Made by a program: the position numbers and the translations under genes. A DNA stretch of 64,000 bases from Streptomyces sp. SID9727 (GTDB lineage Bacteria; Actinomycetota; Actinomycetes; Streptomycetales; Streptomycetaceae): contig NZ_JAAGNI010000136.1 in assembly GCF_010550605.1 (NCBI RefSeq), forward strand, positions 124,001 through 188,000. The letters are read 5' to 3'. This document shows positions 50,836 to 58,742 of the stretch, one piece after another (the stretch's first letter is position 1; each line of letters opens with the position of its first letter). Below the pieces are notes generated by a model. It searched no databases. It was not told the origin of the DNA and saw only the letters and a program-made list of their open reading frames with translations.

Positions 50836-53216
50836 CGGCCGCGCACCGCCTTCGCAAGGCGCTCGGTGTCCCGGACCAGGTCCATGCGGTCGCCGATCGG
50901 GGTGAGGAGCTGGTGGGCGCCGGCGTTGCACCGCTCGATGAGCGCGCGGGCCCAGGGACCGTGGTCCTGGGCGACGGCGGCGAGGACCTGGACGGGCTCC
51001 ATGGTGCTGTCGTAGAAGGCGAGCGCGGCGAGTTCGGTGAGCTTGTGTGCCTTGCCGATCCTGGCCTCGACGTCGGCGTGGCCGTGGCCTTCGGCCCGCA
51101 GGCGGCGCCGTGCGGGTTCCAGGCAGGCGGCCTCCAGGGCGCCACGGCACATCTGGGGCAGGACCCGGTCGGCGACGTCCTGCGGCACGTTCGGGTCCTT
51201 GGCGACGGCCCGGGCCTCGCTCAGCGCGAGGGAGACCGGGTCGTCGGTGCGGGTGACCTTGACGACGGAGTCGGTCTGCCGGGAGACCTGCATGATCGTC
51301 GCGGGGATGCGCAGGTGGCGAATGGCCTGCTGGAGGCGGGTGTCGTGAGTGAAGACGATCACCTGGCGGCGCTGGGCACAGGCGTGGAGGACCCGCGCGA
51401 GCCCCTCGACCTTCTCCGGGTCCATGGACTGCACCGGGTCGTCGATCACCAGGAACCCGAAGGGGCTGTCGGGGTGGGTGGCGCGAGGGAGGAACAGCGA
51501 GAGGGCGAGCGAGTGCAGTTCGCCCTGGCTCATCACGCCGAAGGCGGGCGCGTCCATGGCGTCCACGGACACGTCGAGCTTCACCTTGCGCTGGTTGGCC
51601 GTCCCCGTGAGCCCGATCGAGCCGAGCGTGACGCTGCTGCGCTCGCAGAGCAGCTTCCAGATGGTCTGCGACTGGTCGGCGAACGGGCGCAGCCGCTCCT
51701 CGCGGAGTTCGTCGGTGACCTTCTTGAGCCAGGTCTGCGCGTCCTTGAGTCGCTTGCCGAGCGATGCGGCCTCGGCGGCCCGGTCGGCGACGGCCAGCCA
51801 TTCGGCGAGGCGCACCCCGAGCGGCCGCCAGCCGGCGTCCTGCTCGGCGAACAGGCGGGCCGCCTTCTCGCTCTCCTGCCGGCAGGCGTCGGCGAGGGCG
51901 GCCGAAAGGCGCTCGACCTGATCCGCCAGCGGGCGGGGGTCGGTCGCGCTCCGGCACAGGGACCATTCCCGCCAGAGGGCGGCGAGCGGCGAGTCCTCCG
52001 GCCGGAGCCATACGGGGACGGGCTGGACGAGATCGTGGACGGCGCGGATGGCGCCGCGCAGGTCGTCACGCGCGGACTGCGCTTCCGCGGCTTCGTGCTG
52101 GAGCCGTTCGACCTGCTCCCGGGCGCGCACCGCCCAGTCGTCGTCGAGCAGTCCGGGGGTGTCGCAGACGGGGCAGTCGGCGGTCCGCGTCCGCCGCCGG
52201 TGGTCGAGCGCCCGCTCCAGGAGGTCGGAGAGACGGCGGGCGTCCTCGGCGGAGCCGGACCGCTCGTCATCGGCCCGGGCCGCGGCTTCCCGCAGCCGCG
52301 TCACAGCACCGCTGATGTCGCTCAGATCAGGCCCTTCGAGGGTGGAGAGCCCGCGCAGCCTTTCGAGTTCGGCGGTGTCGCCCTCGGGCCGGGTGGCGAG
52401 GAGGGTGCGAACGCGTTCGCGGTCCGGGCGGCGTGCGGAGAGAACCTCCGCGGCCGCGACGGCCCTCGGGTCGCCGGAGCCCCGCAGTTCGATGAGGACC
52501 GTGGCTGCCAGGTCGGTGGCCTTCTTCTCGCCGTCCTTGATCGCCTTGAGGCGGGCTCCCGCCTCCTTGTAGGCCTCGGAGAGCTGCTCCAGGCCGAGGA
52601 TCTGGGCGAGTCCGTCATGGAGGGCGGTCATGGGGCCGTTGATCACGGCGCCGAGTTCGCTGTACGAGAGGAACGGCCGGTACAGCGCGAGCTCCTCCGC
52701 GCCGACGACCTCGCCCAGCTCTCCGCCGGGCAGGCCTGGCCGGTGGACCGCCACCCGTGCGTCGCCCAGCCCGTCGCCGTGCCAGCTCCTGCGGACGGTG
52801 ACGGGCGTGTCGGCACCGTCGCGCCGGCACTCCACCTCTACACGGGGAGCCGCCGGATCGTGCAGGTTCCGCCACCCCTGCCGCCAGATCTGAGTACGGT
52901 CCTGCCAGCGGAAGTTGTCGCCCGTCAGTGCCATCTCGGCGGCCTCGGCGAAGCTGGACTTACCGGAGCCGTTGCGTCCGGCTACCACTGTGAGGCCCGG
53001 TGCGGGGGTGAGGCCGAGCGTGGTCTCCGGGCCGATGCCTCGCCATCCGGCGGCCGTGATGGAGCGGAGGAAGAGAGGACCGGTTCGGGAGGCACTTCCG
53101 GCCCGAGTCCCGGGGAAGAGGTCGCGCAGCAGATCCGCCGTCTCCGGCTCCAGGCCGGCGGCGGCCAGGCGCTGGAGGACGAGGTCGCGGAGGGAGGGGT
53201 GGGGCTGGTCGCTCAC
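50832..53216 (-). CDS. Rad50/SMC-like ATPase, 794 aa
   Basis: The head ATPase motifs are GRNGSGKSS (80-88) near the N-terminus, and MSQGELHSLALSLF (signature) followed by FLVIDDPVQSMD (Walker B) near residues 590-630. A long coiled-coil region between them contains a single CPVCD, reminiscent of a Rad50 zinc hook. The C-terminal 120 residues are an added helical domain. Such AAA/SMC proteins sense DNA ends in systems like Wadjet, Lamassu and Gabija. It is the first gene of the six-gene operon, 78 bases from the palindromic operator. Confidence 0.85.
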   Translation of the reverse strand: MSDQPHPSLRDLVLQRLAAAGLEPETADLLRDLFPGTRAGSASRTGPLFLRSITAAGWRGIGPETTLGLTPAPGLTVVAGRNGSGKSSFAEAAEMALTGDNFRWQDRTQIWRQGWRNLHDPAAPRVEVECRRDGADTPVTVRRSWHGDGLGDARVAVHRPGLPGGELGEVVGAEELALYRPFLSYSELGAVINGPMTALHDGLAQILGLEQLSEAYKEAGARLKAIKDGEKKATDLAATVLIELRGSGDPRAVAAAEVLSARRPDRERVRTLLATRPEGDTAELERLRGLSTLEGPDLSDISGAVTRLREAAARADDERSGSAEDARRLSDLLERALDHRRRTRTADCPVCDTPGLLDDDWAVRAREQVERLQHEAAEAQSARDDLRGAIRAVHDLVQPVPVWLRPEDSPLAALWREWSLCRSATDPRPLADQVERLSAALADACRQESEKAARLFAEQDAGWRPLGVRLAEWLAVADRAAEAASLGKRLKDAQTWLKKVTDELREERLRPFADQSQTIWKLLCERSSVTLGSIGLTGTANQRKVKLDVSVDAMDAPAFGVMSQGELHSLALSLFLPRATHPDSPFGFLVIDDPVQSMDPEKVEGLARVLHACAQRRQVIVFTHDTRLQQAIRHLRIPATIMQVSRQTDSVVKVTRTDDPVSLALSEARAVAKDPNVPQDVADRVLPQMCRGALEAACLEPARRRLRAEGHGHADVEARIGKAHKLTELAALAFYDSTMEPVQVLAAVAQDHGPWARALIERCNAGAHQLLTPIGDRMDLVRDTERLAKAVRGR

Positions 53217-53287
53217 GGTGTGGCTCCATGCACGGGAGGCGGCGGGTGCGACGGCGGAGTCCGAACCCGGGAGCCCCAGAGTGGCGC

Positions 53288-53309
53288 AGATATGTTGACG
53301 CCGTCAACG
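53288..53309. promoter_or_regulatory. Second copy of the palindromic operator
   Basis: AGATAT then GTTGACG-C-CGTCAAC at 53294-53308 is a perfect seven-base-arm palindrome. It lies between the divergent ATPase start (53216) and the plus-strand gene at 53420. Twenty of 22 positions match the site at 41646-41667. It is likely the binding site of one regulator that controls both ends of the module. Confidence 0.8.
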
Positions 53310-53419
53310 GGTATTTCCGCCACACTTCATGCGAATCTGTGTACGATCGCGGATCCGGGCGGCATGAGTGACAGTCAGACGGCCGCACGGCCGCACCTCT
53401 TGAGGAGACCCTCAACGCC

Positions 53420-54256
53420 ATGAGACTCACGGACGAACTAACCCTGTGGCGGTCAGGCACCCGCGCAACGCGCCACGGAGCCACCTGCTCCGGATCCACG
53501 GAGAACGGGACCGCCGTGGAATGGCGTCTCGTCCAGCCCGGTCGGCCTCAACTCGCTCTGCACGACACCCGCTGGGACAACGGTGAGCGGGATCTGGTCC
53601 TCCACCAGCCGTCGGTGGTTCCCGAGATGCCCGCCCTCCTGGCCAATCTGCACGGCCGCCGCCGCGCAGGCATCGAGGCCGTGCCCGCCGGAAGGGGTCG
53701 CCTGCGCCTCATGGCCTGGACCGTCATACCGAAGACCGGCTCGGACCGGGCCGGCTTCAAGAAGTCCCTCACCACGGCGCAACTCGCCACGCAGTGCGGG
53801 CTCTCGCTCCTGCGGACTCTGACGAGCCGTCCCGGCGTCACGCCGGAACCCGCCTTGCTGCGTCGAGGTCGCCGTCACCCCGCAGGCCGTCCACGTCCGG
53901 GACTCCAAGGACGACGAGCGCCGGCCCTTCGCGGTCGGCCGCGAGGGGTGGACGCGGTTCGTGCGGTACGCGGCAGAGGACTGAGCCGCACGCCCGCCCG
54001 GTGTTACGCGGGAGCCGCCCGTCGCCGTACGCGGCGGGCGGCTCTTCGGCTCAGAACAGTCCCAGGCCCTCGCCGCCGGGGTCCACGACGACCGGCCGGG
54101 GCTGGGCGGGGAGGCCGTCCAGGCGGTCGGGGCCGGACGCGGCGGCCACGGCGGGGGCCGTCTCGGCCAGCCAGCCGGAGAACCGCTCGGCGGCCTCACG
54201 GTAGGGGACCCGCGCCAGGACACGATGCTCGCCGGCGGGACAGAAATCGACCATGA
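53420..54256 (+). CDS. Hypothetical protein, likely truncated; only about the first 145 residues look genuine
   Basis: The frame starts MRLTDELTLWRSGTR and reads a plausible domain to about residue 145 (LATQCGLSLLRTLTSRPGV). After about 53860 the reading turns arginine/glycine-rich because a DUF397 remnant is in a different frame, and the frame then runs antisense over the endonuclease gene. The original 3' end was therefore probably lost by recombination. Its upstream region is shared with the ATPase operon, so it may be regulated by the same palindrome. The function is unknown. Confidence 0.42.
   Translation: MRLTDELTLWRSGTRATRHGATCSGSTENGTAVEWRLVQPGRPQLALHDTRWDNGERDLVLHQPSVVPEMPALLANLHGRRRAGIEAVPAGRGRLRLMAWTVIPKTGSDRAGFKKSLTTAQLATQCGLSLLRTLTSRPGVTPEPALLRRGRRHPAGRPRPGLQGRRAPALRGRPRGVDAVRAVRGRGLSRTPARCYAGAARRRTRRAALRLRTVPGPRRRGPRRPAGAGRGGRPGGRGRTRRPRRGPSRPASRRTARRPHGRGPAPGHDARRRDRNRP
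53862..53984 (+). pseudogene. DUF397 C-terminal remnant
   Basis: The in-frame reading VEVAVTPQAVHVRDSKDD and then PFAVGREGWTRFVRY to the stop at 53982-53984 is the conserved second half of a DUF397 protein. The expected N-terminal WxKSSYS segment is missing, and the frame is fused to the out-of-frame end of the preceding gene. It is a broken DUF397 gene. Confidence 0.65.
53918..53963 (+). repeat. Left copy of 46-bp direct repeat
   Basis: This part of the DUF397 remnant recurs at 55539-55584 with 44 of 46 bases identical. The two copies bracket the endonuclease VII-like gene. Confidence 0.8.
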
Positions 54257-55406
54257 CCCTGAACAGGCAGGACTGGGGCGCGTTCTGACTGCCCGTCCAG
54301 GACACGCGCAGGGTGCCGCAGGGCTGACGTCCGCCCGGGGCCCGGTGGGTCGGGCGCAGTGGCCGGCAGGCTATGAAGGCGGTCCAGGCGGCGAGGTGCG
54401 GCAGCGGCAGGGTGGTGCGCGCGCGACAGCCGGTGCAGCGGTGCCAGTGGCGGAGCCAGTCGCTGGCGTCGGTGTGGAAGAGGCGGGTGTAGCGGTTCGC
54501 GACGCGGACGTCGTTGGCGTACAGATGATCGGGGCGTTCCCGCGTGTTGCAGGACTGGCAGACGGTGGCGCGGACGTAGCCGTGCTCGTGGCAGTGGTCG
54601 AGCACTGCGGCGGGCGCGCCGCCGCAGACGGCGCACAACCACTCGGCCACCTTCCTGGCGATGCCAGGCTTCCTGCTGAGCACCGAGTACAACTGGCCTT
54701 CGAATTCCTTACCGTACGGGCGCGGTGAGGCGGCGGGGCCCTCGGGGCTCGTCGCTCGCCGCCCGTCGGCGTCCCCGGCCCGCCGGGGGCGGGAGCGCGG
54801 CTCGGTCGCGGCGGCGCCCGTCTCGCGGGTCCGCGCGGCTCGCAGCCACCGCGTCTCGGCGTGCTCGGCCGCGTCGAGGAGCCTCACCACTCCGCGCGGC
54901 AGCCACCACGTCCGCCGGGTCCCGTCGGGAGTGTGCTCCACGAGTAGCTGTCGCCAGTCGATCCCCGTCAGATGACACGGCCGGCCGGCCTCGTGCCGTG
55001 TCCCGCACCCGGGGCCGCCCGGCTCCCCCAGTTCCTCGGCGACGCGCCACCGCCAGCGCAACGACGTCTCCTCGTCGCGCTCCGGCTCAGGCTCCGGCAC
55101 CGGCGCCCCGCGGAACGGGCCGACGCGGACCAGGTCCCACCGGTCCATGACCACCGCGTTCAGTTCCGCGGCCGCCCGGCGCACCTCGCGCTCCGCGACG
55201 CCCCACCGACCGCCGCCCACCCTGACCGTCGCGACCACGCGGCTCCCGAGCAGGACGTACCCCGTCCGGGCACGGGCGGGCGAGCGGGTGAACGCCCCGG
55301 AAGCCGTCGGCACGGCGCCGCCGGCCGTCAGCCCGACCCACAGCGCGTCGGCGGCGTCCACGGTGATCAGGCCGTCCGCGCGGCCGGAAACGACACGCTC
55401 CGTCAT
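54051..55406 (-). CDS. Endonuclease VII-like HNH protein, 451 aa
   Basis: The central motif CAVCGGAPAAVLDHCHEHG followed by ATVCQSCNTRE is that of recombination endonuclease VII: two Cys pairs with DHCH, as in phage T4 gp49-like resolvases. A second Cys pair WHRCTGCRART follows. The N-terminal 230 residues are a separate beta-rich region and a low-complexity linker. Most EndoVII homologues are shorter, so this is a fusion. It lies between direct repeats of DUF397 sequence, implying that it was inserted or the DUF397 tail was duplicated. Confidence 0.72.
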   Translation of the reverse strand: MTERVVSGRADGLITVDAADALWVGLTAGGAVPTASGAFTRSPARARTGYVLLGSRVVATVRVGGGRWGVAEREVRRAAAELNAVVMDRWDLVRVGPFRGAPVPEPEPERDEETSLRWRWRVAEELGEPGGPGCGTRHEAGRPCHLTGIDWRQLLVEHTPDGTRRTWWLPRGVVRLLDAAEHAETRWLRAARTRETGAAATEPRSRPRRAGDADGRRATSPEGPAASPRPYGKEFEGQLYSVLSRKPGIARKVAEWLCAVCGGAPAAVLDHCHEHGYVRATVCQSCNTRERPDHLYANDVRVANRYTRLFHTDASDWLRHWHRCTGCRARTTLPLPHLAAWTAFIACRPLRPTHRAPGGRQPCGTLRVSWTGSQNAPQSCLFRVMVDFCPAGEHRVLARVPYREAAERFSGWLAETAPAVAAASGPDRLDGLPAQPRPVVVDPGGEGLGLF

Positions 55407-55538
55407 GCCGACAGGCTAACGGCGCCGACACTCCGACGGGTCCGAGCGCCGGTCGGGTACGCCTGGTTCCGGTCGGCGAGGTTCGCGTCGGAAAGGGTCC
55501 GAGCCGCGCCTGTTTCTGCGGTCGTGGTGTCAAGGGGA

Positions 55539-55584
55539 GCGCCAGCCTTTCGCGGTCGGCCGCGAGGGGTGGACGCGGTTCGTG
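55539..55584 (+). repeat. Right copy of 46-bp direct repeat
   Basis: This copy matches 53918-53963 at 44 of 46 bases and again encodes a DUF397-like PFAVGREGWTRFV in one frame. It ends 18 bases before the ParA stop codon. No complete DUF397 gene remains here. Confidence 0.8.
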
Positions 55585-55601
55585 TCGTTCGCGACGAGGT
55601 G

Positions 55602-56672
55602 TCAGCGCTTGTCCGCCGGTGCGGTCGGGTGAGCCTCCCCCAGAGGCTCGCCGATCCTCGCCAGTACCCCGCGGGACAGCGCCTGGAACTCCTTGAAGCA
55701 GGTCTTCACGTACTGTTGGGTGCTCCCCAGGGCGCCGTCGGCCGGCTTCAGGTCGAACATCGGCTTCCGGGCGTCGTGCGCCAGAGGCATCAGGCTCCGG
55801 TAGTTACGCATGGTCGCGATGCGGTGCTGGTCGTCCTCGCGGGTGGGTTCCACCTCGTCGAGGACGGCTGAGGAGTAGACCCACGGAATCCGCTTGAGCC
55901 ATCGCTCGTACGCCTTGACCGGCCGGTCCAACCGCATTTCCGGCTGCATGATGACGTACCCGAGCGGACGCATCTCCGCCCGGGGCGCGGAGATGTTCGC
56001 GGGCACCCTGGGCAGGACGAGCTGTTGCCAGTCGGCACGCCACTGGCGCAGCGTCGGCCCCAGGTTGCTGAGGCCTTTGAGCGAGAACAGATCGGCGGCC
56101 AGCGGCATCAGCACCGTGTCGGCCGAGATCAGGGCGGCGCGGTTGATGGCCCCCAGGTTGGGGCCGACGTCGATGAGCACGACGTCCGCCCCGACGGTCC
56201 GGGTGGCCAGCTCGATGATCCGGTGGAACGCCGTGGACGTACGGATCGCCGCGATGTCACCCGCGTAAGCGCGGGACCACTCGTTGGACAGCTTGTCCTC
56301 GAAACGACTGAGGTCGAGGCTTCCCGGCAACAGCCAGAGCCCCGGCTGGAGCTCGACAGGCTCGACGGCCGCGATGTCGCCCGTCCCTTCGAGGATGGGA
56401 CGGACGGCGTCGGCGATGGTCTGTCCGCTGCGCACCCGCCCTGTGCCGGGAAGTCCCGCCTTCGCCGCCCCCTGGTTGATGAGTTCGGAGGGGTTCTCCC
56501 ACAAATCCTCGATCTCCGTCTCGTCCAGACACATGGAGGTCAGGTTGGCCTGGGGGTCCAGATCGACGGCCAGAACGCTCAGGCCGAGGCGCCGGATCAT
56601 GTGGGCCAGGTGGTAGGTGAGGGTGGTCTTTCCCACGCCTCCCTTGTTGTTGAACAGCGCGATCGACGTCAT
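55602..56672 (-). CDS. ParA/Soj-like ATPase, 356 aa
   Basis: The deviant Walker A motif is NNKGGVGKTT with the signature lysine, followed by VLAVDLDPQANLT and DVVLIDVGPNLGAINRAAL. These are hallmarks of ParA. A second half (residues about 200-290) contains a longer insert than chromosomal ParA. The ATG at 56672 overlaps the Schlafen-type gene stop by ATGA. There is no parB gene nearby, so the partner may be that upstream protein, or the ATPase may have another role. Confidence 0.85.
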   Translation of the reverse strand: MTSIALFNNKGGVGKTTLTYHLAHMIRRLGLSVLAVDLDPQANLTSMCLDETEIEDLWENPSELINQGAAKAGLPGTGRVRSGQTIADAVRPILEGTGDIAAVEPVELQPGLWLLPGSLDLSRFEDKLSNEWSRAYAGDIAAIRTSTAFHRIIELATRTVGADVVLIDVGPNLGAINRAALISADTVLMPLAADLFSLKGLSNLGPTLRQWRADWQQLVLPRVPANISAPRAEMRPLGYVIMQPEMRLDRPVKAYERWLKRIPWVYSSAVLDEVEPTREDDQHRIATMRNYRSLMPLAHDARKPMFDLKPADGALGSTQQYVKTCFKEFQALSRGVLARIGEPLGEAHPTAPADKR

Positions 56673-57865
56673 GCGGCCCTCCTGATCACGACGACCCACG
56701 ACGAATCGTCCACCTGGAACTCGGCGGGCGGATTACCGTTGTCCTCCAGTGCCCTTCTCACGCGGCCGATACCGCGGCCGAACCGGTTCACGTACCCGAG
56801 GCCCTTCAACGCGGCGGCCAGGGACGGGTTGCGGTAGTCGGTGACGCGGTCGAAGTTGTCGTCCCGTACCTGCCCGAAAGGGCCGCCGGGGTTGGTGATC
56901 TCGATCCGGTCGTCGAACCACACGATCCGGGTCGGCGCGTAGGACGTCTCGTAGTTGCGGTGCATGAGGGCGTTCATGCAGAGCTCGCGCAGCGCCTCCA
57001 GCGGGTAGTCCGGGCGCGGGGTCTCCCGGAAGCCGTCCTCCACGAGCCGGGTACGGAGGTTGCTGCGCAGGAGGGGTTCCAGACGCGCCGACAGCCCCAC
57101 CAGGTTCTGCCGGAGTTCCTGCTCGTCGGCGATCGGGGCGTCCAGGTCGGTGCCCTGGTAGCGGACGAACTGGACGTAGGCTCCGGGAACCTGGCTGGTC
57201 GGATCCAGTCCGACGGCCAGGACGCCGAGCGTGGTCGGCGTGCCGGTGGGGGTGGCGAGGTGGAGCGAGGAGAGCTGGAGTTCGACGGGCCGGCCGTTCT
57301 CCTCGATGACGTCGGGGGCGACCATCGACGGCAGGTACGACTGCCGGAACACGTCCAGATCCAGGTCGTCGAGGCGTGCCAGCTCCAGGGGGCGCGTGTC
57401 GAAGGGCAGGTCCTTGGCACGACGGCGCTCCGTGAGGACCCGCTCGTCCTCCCTGTTGGCCTTCCGCGTGGTGGGGCCCGGACGGACCCAGATGACGCCG
57501 TCGAATCGCACCGGCGGGGTCGCGGACGCGGTCACGTGGAGCCGGACGACGGGCCGGCCCCGGTAGACGGCCCGTTCGACGGTGAGGGACGGGCGGTCGA
57601 GGATGAGGCCGGAGTCCCGGATCTCGGTGAGCTGGAGCAGCGCCTGATCGCTCACATCGACGTCATCAACGGGCATGCCCTTGTCGTCCACCCCCACGAG
57701 GATGTCACCGCCACCACGACCGCACAGGTCGTTGGCCATGGCGCACACCGCGTTGGCGATGGCGTCCCCGCGCCTGCCCTCGCGCTTGGGCGTGCGCTTG
57801 AACTCCAGCCATGCGGATTCCCGGGTGCCCAGAAGGTCGGCCAGGTCCACGTCTTCGTCGCTCAC
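56669..57865 (-). CDS. AlbA_2/Schlafen-like protein with C-terminal HATPase-type domain, 398 aa
   Basis: The N-terminal AlbA_2 fold contains ESAWLEFKRTPK, ICAMANDLCGRGGGDILVGVDDKG (short pieces EFKR and GGGDILVGV) and the later RFDGVIWVRPGPTTRKA. The C-terminal part has LMHRNYE and DDRIEITNPGGPFG, as in HATPase-type regulators of that family. The GTG at 57865 was chosen because the upstream residues are low-complexity. Coupled to ParA, it could form a two-gene defence or regulatory unit. Schlafen-type proteins may be nucleases or transcriptional regulators. Confidence 0.8.
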   Translation of the reverse strand: MSDEDVDLADLLGTRESAWLEFKRTPKREGRRGDAIANAVCAMANDLCGRGGGDILVGVDDKGMPVDDVDVSDQALLQLTEIRDSGLILDRPSLTVERAVYRGRPVVRLHVTASATPPVRFDGVIWVRPGPTTRKANREDERVLTERRRAKDLPFDTRPLELARLDDLDLDVFRQSYLPSMVAPDVIEENGRPVELQLSSLHLATPTGTPTTLGVLAVGLDPTSQVPGAYVQFVRYQGTDLDAPIADEQELRQNLVGLSARLEPLLRSNLRTRLVEDGFRETPRPDYPLEALRELCMNALMHRNYETSYAPTRIVWFDDRIEITNPGGPFGQVRDDNFDRVTDYRNPSLAAALKGLGYVNRFGRGIGRVRRALEDNGNPPAEFQVDDSSWVVVIRRAA

Positions 57866-57995
57866 GGGCTCATTCTGCCCTGCGATGCACGCTTCGGCCG
57901 ACGGTACACAGCCTGCCTCAGTCGCCGGGGCTGTGAGCCCGGGGACCACACGAGGGGCGTCGGCCGGCATCCGCCGCCCGACGCCCCTCCGCCCC

Positions 57996-58313
57996 TCAGG
58001 CAGGACCGGGATCGAAGATCTCGTGTCCGCCGACCCGGCGCCAGACGATGTGCGGCTCACCCTCGCGGACCTCGTCCGCGTACTGCCAGGTGGCACGCCC
58101 ATCGGGCGCCCAGGTCATCTCCGTGACGGGACGCGCGCCGGCAGGGAGGGGCACTCCCTGGACCGGCTTGACCCGGAGGCCGGGCCGAAACCGTCCGCTG
58201 GTCACATCCGGTACGAACTTGTCCCGAATGGTCTCCTGGAACCGCGCCCGCTCCTCCGGAAGGAGCTTCTTGAAGTCGCGGTCGAAGCGAGCGGTCGTCT
58301 CGAAAGTCGGCAA
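57996..58313 (-). CDS. RelE/ParE-like toxin, 105 aa
   Basis: The protein starts MPTFETTARFDRDFKKLLPEE, ends HIVWRRVGGHEIFDPGPA, and has the length and basic N-terminal helices of RelE/ParE-fold toxins. It follows the AbrB-type antitoxin gene by 22 bases. Catalytic residues of RelE are not fully conserved by eye, so it may be of the ParE or mRNA-interferase kind. Confidence 0.72.
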   Translation of the reverse strand: MPTFETTARFDRDFKKLLPEERARFQETIRDKFVPDVTSGRFRPGLRVKPVQGVPLPAGARPVTEMTWAPDGRATWQYADEVREGEPHIVWRRVGGHEIFDPGPA

Positions 58314-58335
58314 TCAGGCCTCCCAGGGGTCGGGG

Positions 58336-58629
58336 TCAGTTCTCATTGCCGAGGTGCGCGAACATCTCGTCCACGTCCTCGTGGCGGGTCGTGCGTCCGG
58401 CCGCGATGTCCTCGCTCGCCTCGCGCTCACCGGCCTGCCACCGCTCCGTCCAGAACCATGCCTGGTCGGTGCGGATCTTCCTCAGTCCGTGAACCTCGAC
58501 GACACCCGCGTCGTTGATCGCGAACTCAAGCTCGTCGCCTGGGGAGACTCCCAGCGCCTCGCGCACCCCTGCGGGCAGCGTCAGCTGCCCCTTGTCGCGC
58601 ACGCTGGCATGGAACGTGGCCGCGGCCAT
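58336..58629 (-). CDS. AbrB/MazE-type antitoxin, 97 aa
   Basis: The N-terminal swapped-hairpin DNA-binding motif VRDKGQLTLPAGVREALGVSPGDELEF is typical of AbrB/SpoVT proteins (seen as KGQLTLPAGVREALG). The acidic C-terminal helix HEDVDEMFAHLGN should bind the RelE-like toxin. GGGAGG lies seven bases before the ATG at 58629. Confidence 0.82.
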   Translation of the reverse strand: MAAATFHASVRDKGQLTLPAGVREALGVSPGDELEFAINDAGVVEVHGLRKIRTDQAWFWTERWQAGEREASEDIAAGRTTRHEDVDEMFAHLGNEN

Positions 58630-58742
58630 GGGTGACCTCCCTCTCTCCATCCCCTGTCTTCTTCGTCATCCAGGCTACTCAGGGAATGACGAAAGTGCGA
58701 GCCTCCGACTTTCGGAATTTCTCACATTCCGCCACCAGTAAG

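Noticed and set aside
41712..53216. BREX, Pgl, DISARM, Dnd or Dpd system
   Set aside because: No PglZ, PglX with intact motif, Lon-like BrxL, DndCD/Sbt or DpdA pattern is present; the gene set is McrBC-like instead.
50913..53423. An 836-codon plus-strand open frame
   Set aside because: It is antisense to the Rad50-like ATPase and its neighbour, and contains no recognisable domain.
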